Positions 11,415 to 23,016 of a DNA stretch of 64,000 bases are shown here, piece by piece. Every line of letters begins with the position of its first letter. Positions within the stretch are counted from its first letter, which is position 1. The translations under genes were made by a program, and so were the position numbers. Source of the stretch: Aaosphaeria pasadenensis (taxonomy: Eukaryota > Ascomycota > Dothideomycetes > Pleosporales); NCBI GenBank assembly GCA_022813625.1, contig JAKLMB010000006.1:1302001-1366000 (forward strand). Reading direction: 5' to 3'. The notes beneath the pieces are model-generated. The model made no database searches and was not told the DNA's origin. It was given only the letters and a program-made list of their open reading frames with translations.

Positions 11415-11567
11415 CGAGGCAAAATATGATATAGAAGACAAGAAACCAAAATGTACCTACGTCTATCAAAATAACATATTAGTACGCACAAGACTTGAAT
11501 AGATCCGGGCTTTAGGGTATTCAATTAATATTTGTTCATTTCTAATTGCAGAGGACTGGCCGGTACT

Positions 11568-13507
11568 TCAGTTTCCACCACCTCCTTGCAGCCTGAGCAA
11601 TTCTCTCCTCTGCCTGATTCTTGCCTCTTCACTCTCCAACCAATTCATCTCAATCTCTCTTTGCCGTTGTACATGCGGTGACGGCTCAGGCGCAGTTTGA
11701 GTCTGATCTTGTACTGGAGGAGCCATGTACACCTGCGACGTATCTCCACCAGGGGGCAATTCTGAATAGCCTAGCGGCCCCTGTGTGGACAACTCGTTGG
11801 CCGGCAGAGGCGCAGCGTGCCCGCGGGAAGGATCCAGCTCAGCAGCTCGGTGTTGAGGCTCCAGTTCTGCGTAAGACGATCCGTAATAACTCGACGTCTT
11901 TCGTTCATCCGGGTCCTCAGAAGCGACCGCTATCTTGTCAGATTCGGGGTTCGGTGGGCCAGACGCGGCGATGAGACCTTCATTCAACTTTCGGATCTTC
12001 CTCTTCCTCCAGAGACAGAATAGTGTAAAACTCAATATCAATCCCACCACAACGAGAACTCCAATGACGATACCCGCGATGGCGCCAACGGACAATCCAG
12101 GTGAAGATCCGGAAGACTCTCCTTGAGAGCTATTCGGTTTATTGGTCGAAGGTGAGTTTTCCTTGTTCGAACCTGTAGGGGCCCCCGAAGATAGACTTGA
12201 CCCCGAAGCCCCGGGGTAGACAGTACTGGTGTACCTTGGAGCCGAGGGCGTCGCAACACCACTCAGCCCAAGAGTGGGAAGTTCTGCATTAGCATTCACC
12301 TCCCAAGAGCCCGACCTCGATGTTGGACAACTCCTCGCGGTAAGAGTAGGGCTGTAATCCTCGCTTTTCACTCCATCTGGACTCAACGTCTTCCACGCTT
12401 GCTGCAGTCGCGAATAGTCTGAAAACTTGCTCACGCTGCTTCCCGATACACTGACCAACCCGTAGTTGTTAACGTTTTGGAAATATTCGTAGATGATGTT
12501 GCCGGAGAGGCGGTCGTTCATTTCGCGCCCCAGGACGGCCGCTTGGTCTTTGAACGATCTGTTGGGTCCTTTGCTTCTGCTTCCCCCTTGGTTACAACCA
12601 GTTTCGCTGAAGAAATAGGGTATCGAGTAACCCTCAATTTCTTTATATAGACTGTCGTAGCCGGCCTTAGCCATAGTATCGTCGTCATTGCACCAAGTGT
12701 ACACGTTCGCTGCGAAGAAGTCTGCCGCAGATTCTTGATCGCCGCAGTTGAAGTAGTTCAGAGTCTCCTCGCGGACAGAGGCATCGAACGCTAGAAATAC
12801 CACGTCAGTGCGAGTGTCCATTATATAGAGTTTGAGATCGGGTCGTTCACTTACCATCAGAGTATCCAATTGGAATATTTCGGTATCCCTGGAGATCGCG
12901 GTACGCCTTCAAATCCGCAATGGCAGCCCTAACATACGGCGCCGCCCTCGTATTATTCACATTGGTGATGACTTCATTACTAGCGACAAACGCAAGCAGA
13001 TTATCGTACTTCGAGAACCCGTCAATCACCTTCATGAATTCATCCCGCATCGAGATCGTCCACTCGGGCGTGAGCCTGTTGATCGATATTGCGGGACTGG
13101 GGACGTCTACAATCACGTAGATGCCTTTCTTCTCGAAGGCGCTCATGCATGCGTCGTGGTTTAGGGTCGGGTCCACTGAGTACGGTCGTATGACATTAGC
13201 TCCCAAGTCTGCTATGATTTGGGCGTCTCGTTCACAGGCGTCGGCGTCCACGAGGCTGTTGAAACGGTCGATCATTGTGTCGGAGTCAGAAGGTTCGGCA
13301 TATGCGACTCCTGGAAATGACGCGAGTTGTCAGTATTCACATGGTCGTGGTATAGGATATGTTTTTTTCCTCACCTTTTATGTAGAATTGTTTTCCTTCA
13401 CTCGTGAAGAATTTGGAACCTTTGACCTGCACTGTCGGTACTGCGAGAGTCCTTCCAATGAAGTATCCAAGCAGCGCCGTCGCAAAGGCGCCGAAGCGTT
13501 GACACAT
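11568..13507 (-). CDS. GH72 beta-1,3-glucanosyltransferase with transmembrane anchor
   Basis: Cell-wall enzyme of the Gas/Gel/Phr family that cuts and rejoins beta-1,3-glucan chains. Exons 13507-13375, 13310-12855, 12790-11568 give 603 aa. Signal peptide at residues 1-22. Both catalytic glutamates are present: E157 in ASNEV and E259 in SETGC. Spliced joins restore FYIKGVAYA and GYSDAFDAS, as expected for the family. There is no CBM43 (X8) Cys-box. After a Ser/Thr/Pro-rich linker (about 375-428) comes a membrane helix (about 431-457, GAIAGIVIGVLVVVGLILS), then RKRKIRK and about 140 residues of charged, Pro/Gln-rich tail. Most family members instead end in a GPI signal. The start at 13507 is chosen because it opens the signal peptide. 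Confidence 0.9.
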
Positions 13508-14346
13508 TATGTCCCTTATCCACTGTGGTCGATTGGGAAACCTCACAATACACCTTCAACTACCAAATACTTCCAAACCAAAGATCGTCTATTCGGAAGT
13601 ACTAATAGCGTTCACCAATTAAGCAATAGTCGACGGTAGGAAAGACAAAACACAGACATCGACTCAAAAAATGCAACGCGAGAACAACGAGATCAAAAAG
13701 ACAGAACTACTAACAAGGCGCGCGCTGCTGCTAATATCACCCTCCCCTTGAAATGGCATGACTTTGCCAACCGCAAGGGTCGTTTAGGTGGTAAGATTAG
13801 CTATCGGGGGCCTTAAGCGCAAGGCTGCAGTATTTGATCCTACAACGACCAAATAGGAATACGATGGCAGGGTATCGCTATGCTTGGCAGGTCTGAACCG
13901 CCCCCATTGTTTGAGAAATACGATTGTGGAAGCGGTACTTTGTTACTTTGTAGCTGCGCCTCGCCCTAAAATGTGCAAGGCGAGGCGGACCTTCGTAGTC
14001 GTGAAGCAGTTGATAGGAATATATATAGTCTGAAGCACGGCCACACAATTGTCCCTGCTCGTATAAATATGCACTTCATCGGATTGAAATGCCGTGCACT
14101 AATAGCATATCTAATGTATGTTTGCTTCGTAGCGACCTTCGAATTGTAAATCACGCTATCTGGGTATCCAAGAACTTATAAAGAAGTCTGCAGCAACAAG
14201 CGCTTTAAGTCCAACAAGTTTTGAAAATTGAACATGTATGGCTGCCTGTCAGCCACAGGTATGTTTGAGAAATGCCCGCTTCTGATGGCGGTGCTCATCC
14301 GAATATGCTGAAAAGTAGCAATGCGAAACCGCCCAGTCTATTGTCA
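13508..14346. promoter_or_regulatory. intergenic region upstream of the GH72 gene
   Basis: Between the GH72 start and the end of the Rad9/Crb2 gene, both minus strand. It should hold the GH72 promoter and the checkpoint gene's 3' region. I see no further gene. Confidence 0.45.
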
Positions 14347-17300
14347 TCACTCTTCCGCCAGCGCGCCGAGGATTAGACTTTGCACGATGAATTCATCGCA
14401 CACGATGCGGATTGTTTTCCCTCCGACTTCACCCTTGCGGATAAGGGAATCTGTACTGTCTTTGCCTTTGTCGTCACGGTCGTTGCTCGCGCTCTGCTTC
14501 CTCTTCTTCCCTTGTTTCGTTTTGGGAGCAGCAATACCATCAACACGGCGCTGATTCCTGTCACCGAAAAGAATGGCAGCCGTTTCGTCTACTCCAGCCT
14601 TGCCTCCGTCGACATAGATCCAATCCCATGTACCGTCTTGTAGCAGTTCTACTGCGCCGGCGATATCAGTACACCTCCCGACAACTTTTGGACTAAGCGC
14701 ATAGGTCAGGAAGATAAAGGGCTTCTTTCGTTCCGCCTCCCTCTTCGATTTGCCCGTCACCAACAAGATATTTTGACCTTTTAGGAGAAGCTCACGCTCT
14801 TGCACCATCTTCGAAAGTGACGCATCTTCGTTTATGGGGTCATACAAAGGCATTATCCTTGAGCGAACTGCGCCTTGCAAGTATATCGACGTGCCGGCCG
14901 GCAGAAGATACCTGCTGAAATTGAGAGGCATGCCTGCCTTGATAGAATCAGTCAACCAACGATCGTGGAGACAGGGTACATTGAGTGCTAAGGCTTGGAT
15001 GAATTTTGTGGATCGACAATGCGAATCTGTGATTAGAGCGACAAGACGCAGTCCTTTGTATTCCTCCTTGACAAGCAGGCCATCCCAGCTCGGTGAAGCT
15101 GCTTGTTGTTTGTTTGTGGCCGAAGGCTCCCCTGAGCTATCAGTTGCAGTGAAGAGTTCATGAAACCCTTCTTCAAGTATTTGTCCGCCATTGTTGGTAA
15201 TCAACGTAGCGAGTCCATTTCTGTAATCCCCAGATGAATCTTGGGTAGAAGTCGTTGCGAACGCCATGTTTGCAAATACCGAACTTGAACGATTGGATGA
15301 TGAAACTGACACAGCTCTGGTGGGCAGCTCCTTAAGCAAAGACAGGCCGGTATGACTCCTCCGCAGCAAAGACGGCGTGATCGGCTCTTCGACAGTAGCA
15401 GCGGGGGTCCCAACGCGTGAAGCTGATGGTGTAGAAGAGCGCGAGGCGGCAAATGTGTATAGTCGATCCCCGAATTTCCCCCATAACTGGTTTGTAAGAT
15501 ATATCTTTTCCATGGGCACTGATATAGGATCTTCCGTACTAGATTGCTTCTGTTTGAGTACGATGGTCAAATGGCCATACTGGTCAGTTAACGGAAAATC
15601 TCCTAGGCTCTCAGTGTCAAGTTTATCCTTGAAGCCAGCGACAACGTAGATGTTCTTCCTTATACCCGGAATATCGACCTTGACTTGATCTCCAACTCTT
15701 AATTGCATAGCTCGAACTTGGATGGCTTCTAGTGAATTTAGAGTACCGTCATCGTAACGGATTTTAAGGTGGCGAGAATCGTATGCACCCAGGCAAGTAG
15801 CAGGATAGAATCCCATACTCGGCCAGTATGCGATGACTCTGTTTGGTACCAATATGTCACCGGATGGTTCTTCCTCTTCGTTCTGGTTGGCCGTCTCTTC
15901 TACAGGGGCTGCTTGCTCTTCATCTTCATCGAATCGTGTAGCAGGCGCATCGGCCTTTGGTGTCTCTGGAATGGTCCGCGTTCGCTCGGAAGACTGCTTT
16001 GACGCCCGATTCCTGGGAGATGCGCGCGAAAGAACTTGTTTTGTGGGAGGTTTCATCATTGTCTTCTTAGCTGGCTTTAATGCGCCCTCCTTCGCCGCCT
16101 CTTTTGCAGGACTATCATGTTGGATGACGCTTACTTCATCTGGCTCCGTAACATTTTGTCCTTGAGGTTCCGGTCTCTCTACAGAATGTGCATCTTGGGA
16201 CTCTTGCCTGTCATTTTTGGAAGGGGATATGCGAGTTGCCTTTGATTTGTAGGTGATTTTTCGTTTCTTCACCGCAGGTTCTTGCATGAACGAAGGCTCA
16301 GCCGATGATACCTCGTTATTATGGCCAATGTCTTCCGAAAAGCTTAAACCGCTCAATGTCGGGATTTCGACGTCACCTATGTTGGACTGCTGCGTGCTAG
16401 CCTGGTTCGCAATGTCAGAGAGGGAGCGTAATTTTCGACCTTGTCTACCCTCATCTCGATTCGTATCAATTGTATTGCTGCCCGAAACCCCGGTTTGCGT
16501 AATTGATTGGTTTTCATGAGCAGTATGGAAATTCTCCGTACTATTAGTCTGGCGGGAAACGCTGTCACCGGTAGCCGTCGATTCTCTGACTTGATCATTT
16601 TGTACATCCACGGCAGCTACAGTCTGTTCGAGTTTGTTTCCTTGCTGGTCTTCCATGACATCAGATTCCGGGATTGTAGACTGTCGGTGCATCCGGGAAG
16701 GAGGCTGATCCTGCTGGTGCATGGGGCTGCTGGGACCTTTGGTTGTTGGACTTGAGCAACTCGGCTCATCCGTCCTCTCATGGCCATCATCATACTTTTT
16801 GTTGACATTCGCCTTGTCAGGGTGGTCTACATCCATGCCAGAACCCTCATCGACTACGCTTTCTGACTCAGGGATGGCATCACTGCGAACAGACGATTCC
16901 CGTAGACCTTGGTCTTCGTCGACAATGACATTATGCTCAACTTGAGGGAGGTCTTCATCCTCGTCTGCTGTATCAGAATCACCTGACCTTACATCAACTT
17001 CATCTTCGCCTACAGATTCATGTTCTCCATAGTCGTGCTCGTCGTACACGACTTCGTCAACAGACATGGCTGGTGGACTGCTTGGAACACGATCTTCGTT
17101 GTCTGCATTATCAGGAGGAGCGTCTGTGGTATTTCCCGCACTTCGAGTGCTTGATTTTGGCGGCATGGAGAGCACGGACGAGGAAACAATCTGGCTTGTG
17201 TATCCTGTGTTTCTAGCCAAAGTCGTCTGGTCGATGCTGTACTGATTTGTGGAGGGCGAAGAAGGTGGCAGTAGCGATTTGGGCCGAGAGGTGGGTTGTG

Positions 17301-19138
17301 CGTACAACCGAGAGTCTGGCTGTGAATCCATAATCGTCTCTGTTTCTTTGCTACTTTTCTCTGGCGAGCCAGGTGGAGCATCGTGGGAGGAATTCGCCAG
17401 ACGCGAGTGATGGTTGCGCTCAAATCGCAGGGACGGACTTGCAGGGGGTGTATTTCGGTTTGAGCGACCAGAAAGAGTTCGAATAGGGTGGGAGGAGGTA
17501 TTTGGTACCTGGACTCTTGTTCCCAGATCCGGACCACCCAATGAGCTCGAGTGTTGATCTTGTGAAAGCTCATTGATTGCATTCGCTTCAATTCGAGCGA
17601 CAGTGACTGCATCTTGTTGTGATGGCTCATTCGATGAGACCTCGTCGCAATCATACGGTCCGTCATAGGCATTCCGTCTTGAACTTCGGGATGTCGCAGG
17701 AGTTCGTAACCTCGAAAGCTTGCCTGCTGATGGGATTGAACGCAGTTTGCGGCGCCCTTGAGGTGGTGATGATGACGGCGCTGTGACTTGTGCAAACGTT
17801 TTACCCGTTTCCCTGTCAAGCTTATGCCTTGCAGAACGAGCTAGAGCTCTCTTTTCTGTAATACTTGGTTCGTCCCAACTTTCTTGTTCTGTGTGGTTGT
17901 GTTCGCGAGTAGTAACAACACGAGATCGCTTGTCTTGCGACTGCTTCATTGTGACATATGCCGCGCGCGGCTCGCTCGAAGATCGGAGAGGATCGGGGTG
18001 GACTGCCTTGATCGGGCTCGACGTAGGTAACACTGGGACAGGGCTAGAGTTGCGAGCATCCGTGAAGTTTGGCGAAGGTCGCTGGAATACAGCGTCGTCG
18101 CTGACACCCTCCACAATGGGCGATGTATGGGCTTGAGTAGCATTGAACACTTGCGTAAGGGACATTGCATTTCCCATGCCTTTGATACCTCCGCTCCCTC
18201 CTCCAAAGAAAGCAGCAGCCGTCAGTGTCGTACCAGGCGTGACTGTTCGTAGATCAGAGCTGAGCATCTGCCCATCACTGGTTCGCTTCCGCCCCGCCAT
18301 AGCCGGTGTTTCGAACTTGAGAGGACTTGTAGGCGCCAGACTGTCATGCTGGAATTGATTGATGTTTTCATCTTCAGGAGCAATGGTAGGGCTGGTAACG
18401 GTAGGACTGAGCTGTTCCTGGCTGGAGTTTACAGCATCTTGTGGCTCTGATAGCGAATCAGCCCCTTGATCATGCTCCTCGCGGCCAAACCCATGGGTAG
18501 GGACATTTTCGTGGACCGCACTCCCATAGACGCCACTCGTCCACTCCTTGTATATCTGGCTATCTGGCTGGGTGTCTCCTGGGCCATCCATTACACCACT
18601 AAACGTCCGATACATCTTGTCGACACGCTCTCGGGGCTTCAGAGCGGATTCGCTTGCTGGTGCGGTGTTGTGCGTCGGAAGGTTTGGTTTGACATAGTTT
18701 ACATCGGCTGGGGCGCGTCTAGACGGTGCGTTGCGCGTCAATGCGGTCGTATCATTCACTCGCTGCGGGGAATGATGGTGATTGTCTGGGAATGAGGTGC
18801 GCTCGTTGGCCGCCGCAGCAATGGCAGCGGGTTTGCTGGGGCTAATGAAGAGGCTGTGACCCGTCGCGTCGGAGGCTTGGTATGTGTCGGGATTGCCTGC
18901 GCGCTGCCTGAGCAGTTGCGAGAGCTGCGAGGGATCCTGCGGTTTTGTAGCGTCAGTGGAGGTCTGGCATGTTGTGTTGTGTGAAGGCTCCTGGATCTGC
19001 ATGGGCGACCGGGGGTTGCGGAGCCAAAGCGCGCCATAGCCCTAGGTGCAGGTGCCTGGAATTGGGGGAAAAGTGACAGCTCACATCGTAAATATCATCC
19101 ATCAAGCCAGTATGCAGCTCTGAATCTCGCGACGCCAT
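14347..19138 (-). CDS. Rad9/Crb2/53BP1-type DNA damage checkpoint mediator
   Basis: Nuclear scaffold that binds methylated and phosphorylated histones at damaged DNA and helps activate effector kinases. The large exon (to 14347) is open from 19002 for 1551 aa. About 1000 residues are disordered, rich in S/T-P and SQ/TQ sites, the latter typical ATM/ATR targets. The Tudor region follows at about 15860-15600 (VPNRVIAYWPSMGFYPATCL, then LKIRYDDGT). Tandem BRCT segments fill the C-terminus (LVALITDSHCRSTKFIQALA; later PFIFLTYALSPKVV and IRIVCDEFIVQSLILGALA). A short first exon, 19138-19085 (MASRDSELHTGLMDDIYD), joins at 19041 through a 43-nt GTGAGC...CTAG intron to read GYGALWLRNPRSP, giving 1582 aa. 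If that splice is wrong, translation may start at 19002. Confidence 0.88.
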
Positions 19139-19589
19139 CGTGAAAGGCACTTCGAGCGACCTCCATGAGATGACGTTGAGCCATGCATTGTAATTAGGCT
19201 GTCGCGAGATCGTCTCTAATTCTCCGGTCGTGTTGGTCGCGCGGGCTCACGTGCTAGCCTTGATCACTCAATGCCAGATTGGATGATGGGGAATTAGGTC
19301 CACAGCTAGTAGCCATTGCAATTGAAAGTGCGACGATGAGGAATTCACGATTTGCTAATCCTGGTCATTTGTTGTTTTGAACATGTTTGATGTATTGCAC
19401 TAAAACCAAAAAAAAAGATAAATGTACAGGGCCACCGCAATGCCTTGGTTCCAGAAAGCCATATATTCCGACTCCTACCCAGCGTTACGACCCCACTGGA
19501 CTCATACAGCAAGTTCCATACTTGTATCTTCTCCTCACTCTTCCCTTTCTTCTCTTTAAGCTTTTTCTTTTATTCGGGTCCGTCTAGAT
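19139..19589. promoter_or_regulatory. checkpoint gene promoter and SDHC 3' region
   Basis: Short gap between two minus-strand genes. No coding signal; pyrimidine-rich near 19530-19575, which is the 3' flank of SDHC. Confidence 0.4.
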
Positions 19590-20214
19590 TTAACCGACGA
19601 AAGTGTAGTATGCTCCCAAAGCAACTGTAAGTCCGACAGCGGTCCATCCGGTCTGAATGACGGTCTTGTTCTTGAAGCCGATACCGAGATCCCAGGTCAA
19701 ATGCCTGATTCCGTTGATGCTGTGGAAGAAGAAGGGGAAAGCGGCGGTTGCCTTTGCGGCAATCTTAACGGCGACGGGCCATGACGCAACCGCTGCGACG
19801 AGCGAGGGAGTCTCGAGGTGCCATCCGAGCGCGGGAGCGGCGAGATATGAGAGACCGAAGATGTAGAGACCTCCGCTGAGGAGGATTCCCGTGATACGGT
19901 TGAACGACGATGCGTACCATGTGATTTGCGGGCGGTAGATGGTCAAGTGGGGAGAGACGGGACGCTGGAGACGCTGCTTGACGAGGATTTCCTGGCCTTC
20001 GGCGGAGGAGACGTTTTGTGTTGCTGCGAGCCTTTTTGAATGGTTAGTTTAGTGTTGGTGTGAGGGTGGTTGTTTCGATCCGCCCCATTTCTTGGGCTCG
20101 TCATGGGCTTCCATACCTCCGCTGTACCATGCGCCCGGCGGGCTGGAACCTGGTGAAGCCGGGAGCGGCAGCTGCTCGTCGCAGGCCGAGCTGGAAGATG
20201 CGTTGAGAGGCCAT
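19590..20214 (-). CDS. sdhC: succinate dehydrogenase cytochrome b560 subunit (complex II, SdhC)
   Basis: Membrane anchor subunit of mitochondrial complex II, which helps bind heme b and ubiquinone. Exons 20214-20117 and 20031-19590 give 179 aa; the donor is GTATGG and the acceptor AAAAAG. The N-terminus (MASQRIFQLGLRRAAAAPGF, Arg-rich and lacking acids) is a mitochondrial targeting peptide. The family core follows: RPVSPHLTIYRPQITWYASS with the quinone-site Ser/Arg region (SSFNRITG), then three helices. The His of FFHSINGIRHLTWD is the expected heme-ligand region. Mutations in this subunit are known to give SDHI fungicide resistance; the sequence here shows no break. A CCAAT box lies 139 bp upstream of the start. 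Confidence 0.95.
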
Positions 20215-21166
20215 GCTGCTCGACTGGAGGCGCAATTGAGCTGCGAATGGAGTGGAGAGGAGTACCGGGTGAGTGCGGTTGTGGTGATGTCGAAGAGTGA
20301 CATTCACGATCAAGCGTTCTCGGTTGTTCCCATTGATGGAGTTGCCGAGCGACCAATCAGAGCGTCTGGCTTAGTCAAGCGACATCCACCTCATCCGAAA
20401 TCTCTTCGTGCGCATCCTTCCTGTTTTCCTTCTTTCCTTCATGGAACCTCGATATCGCCGCAATGAGCCCTGAATTGCTGGAGTGACGGCCTGTCTGCTG
20501 GCGTTATGTCAGTGGAATAAGGACATGAGAGTTTCTTGAAGGAATACCCGTAGTTAATCGCGCATTTTATCTTAAATTGTGATCGAGTGCGTTTCATATC
20601 CAGGGTTACATGCTTTTCGTTGTTCGTAGCTATTGCTTCAATCTGTGTGTTCAGTCGAGGCACACTCCTGCATGCATGTGTAAAGCCTAGTGAATGGTGT
20701 ATGCACATGCTCAGAGACTTCTTGCAACATGTGCGATCGTGCCGAGCAATTGATGCCTTTGATAAGTTTATCGAAGCCCTACTCCTGGTAGCTGCAACTG
20801 TGCCAGCATATGACTTGATGAGGCAGATACAGGACAAAACTTCACGAGAAGCTCTGCTACACTCAAAATCTTCATTCACGACATCTTCATTCATCAATAC
20901 CGAAGGATATAAAGCTAATTGAGTGATCAACCCATCATTATCACTCACAATGCTGTCGTACTGAACGTAGTAGACAGACAGTACGGAGTAGACCACCGCA
21001 CCACGCAAATTCTCACCACCACCACCGACGACATCCCAAATCCAAACCATAAACCCTCACAAGTCACCACAACACACTACCAAATATCAAAACCACATTC
21101 AACCTCAAACCTAACCCTCATGATCCCCTCCTAAATTCACCTCATTCCTTTGCGAGAAAAGATACA
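20215..21166. promoter_or_regulatory. divergent promoter region sdhC / WDR89-like
   Basis: No supported gene. Contains the sdhC CCAAT box and, at 20982-20990, the motif TACGGAGTA. From about 21000 to 21150 the plus strand is almost free of G (A/C-rich), like a 5' leader of the WD40 gene. Confidence 0.45.
20353..20360 (+). promoter_or_regulatory. CCAAT box upstream of sdhC
   Basis: CCAATCAG sits 139 bp before the sdhC start codon. CCAAT boxes are bound by the HAP/CBC complex, which in fungi controls respiratory genes. Inference from match, distance and gene type. Confidence 0.5.
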
Positions 21167-22776
21167 ATGACAACCCTAGCCCAAATCCACCAGACCAACC
21201 TCTCCCTCCCCCCGGAAACCTACATCTACAAAATCATCTCCACCAGCCCTCGCGAATTTCCGTACAACTACACCAAGACCGCCAACCTCGCCGTCATCGC
21301 CTCCGATGACTCCCTCCGGATCTTCGACCCCGTCTCCCTGAACCTCGTCGCGGACGGCGTCATCAAGAACGCGAATGCGAGCGTCACGTGCCTGGAGAGA
21401 GTCGAGGGCTCGGAGGGGAATCTGATCGCGACGGCTGGGAGGGATGGGTTTGTTCGGTTTTGGGATGCGAGGAGTAGGGGGAAGGTGTCGGAGATTCAGA
21501 GTCGTATGTGATTTTTTTCTTTCTGTTGCTCTTATGAATATTTCCGCAGTATATAGACGGTATATATCTGGGGATATGGGATATCAACCCCCAAGACAAG
21601 AGATAGTCAGAGAACAGAACATGGTTAACACAATCCACACAGCACACAAATTGATATCATCACTCGTCTGCGACGCCTCGAGGAACTTCATCGCTGCGGG
21701 AATCGAAAACCCAAATGACGGCCCTGCCGAGTCCCCCGTTCTCATCTGGTACGTCTATCCATCCCATCCCATCCCATCACCCACCCTCAAAACCCAAAGA
21801 ACAAAACGAACCACACTCACAAACAAACCCAGGGACGACCGCAACCCGACCACCCCCATCCAATCCTACACCGAATCCCACACCGACACCATCACCTCCC
21901 TGCACCTGCACCCCTCGCACCCAACCCTCCTCCTCACCTCCTCAACCGACGGCCTCATTTCCATCTTCGACACCTCGGTGCCCGACGAAGACGACGCATT
22001 GTTCCAAGTCGCGAACCACGGGTCCGCCGTCGCGCACGCGGGCTTCGTCTCCACCTTGCCGAAATCGACCACCATGTTCGCGATCGGCACCGACGAGACG
22101 GTGAGTTTCCACGCGCTGCAGAGCGCGGACGAGGAGGTGAAGGAGCCGAAGCCCGTGGCGTGGGGGGATGTGAGGGAGGGGCTTGGGTGCGAGTATTTGG
22201 TGGGGATGCACTGGGTGGGCGGGGAGGCGTATGTTGTGGCTGGGGAGCATAGGTATGTCTATTCTCTTTTCCCTTTTGTTTCTGAAGACACCTGTATGAG
22301 CAGGAAGGAGAAGAAGAGGGCTTGCTGACAATAGGGGAATAACAGCACGTCGACACTATCACTCATACCCCTCCAACCGCCCTCGTCGGCCGATCAGCCG
22401 CTGAACTACACGTACGACGTGGCGCGCAAGATCGTGCTTCCGAACGCGCATGGCGGGGAGGTCGTGAGAGACTTATTCACGGATACTCATGTAAGCCTTC
22501 TTCCTTCCTTCAACCCCATTGTTGATTCAATTTTGCTGACGAGAAGGGGGTCCGTAGTCACAGACGACGTACACGGTCGGCGAGGACGGCTGTGTGCGCG
22601 CGTGGAAGGGCGATTGGTCGTCTGCGGGAGACGGCGACGAGGCGATGCAGGTTGATGACGAGGGGGATGATGGGGGGAAGAGGAAGAAGGATAGGAAGGA
22701 GAGGAGGAGGGAGAAGAAGGAGAGGAAGGGTGATGTTGGTGGTGGTGGGGAGAAGGGGAGGTATAAGCCTTATTAG
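21167..22776 (+). CDS. WD40 repeat protein, WDR89-like
   Basis: Predicted beta-propeller scaffold similar to human WDR89 and fungal homologues; no enzymatic role. Five exons: 21167-21503, 21643-21748, 21833-22252, 22346-22490, 22558-22776, giving 408 aa. Every intron uses a GT donor (GTATGT, GTACGT, GTATGT, GTAAGC) and a CAG/TAG acceptor. Repeat-like blades: NLAVIASDDSLRIFD, NLIATAGRDGFVRFWDA, PVLIWDDRN, LLLTSSTDGLISIFDT and YTVGEDGCVRAWKGD. The C-terminus is a strongly basic Lys/Arg tail (KKDRKERRREKKERK), which suggests nuclear or nucleolar placement. Assignment to WDR89 is by overall pattern. It converges on the lanosterol synthase gene (240 bp between stops). Confidence 0.88.
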
Positions 22777-23016
22777 AGTAGAGTTCAAGTGTTGCGTGGC
22801 CAGGGGTAAGAGGGTACAGCACAGCACATGCATCGTGATATATAGATTTAGGAAGAAATGATGGTTGCGTCAAGTCAAGTCGAGTCGAGTCGACTTGCGA
22901 GGTCGTTGATTATACATTATACGTACTACACATGACTACAGAGTCTAAACCATCTATTTTGGTTTCCACAGCTCTGCGATTCGTGCAAATATCCCATCTC
23001 TAGTAGTTGCAATTCC

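Noticed and set aside
20439..21050. 203-aa minus-strand open frame upstream of sdhC
   Set aside because: No homology pattern and it lies across promoter sequence.
22592..22861. Arg/Gly-rich plus-strand frame
   Set aside because: Out-of-frame shadow of the Lys-rich tail of the WDR89-like gene.
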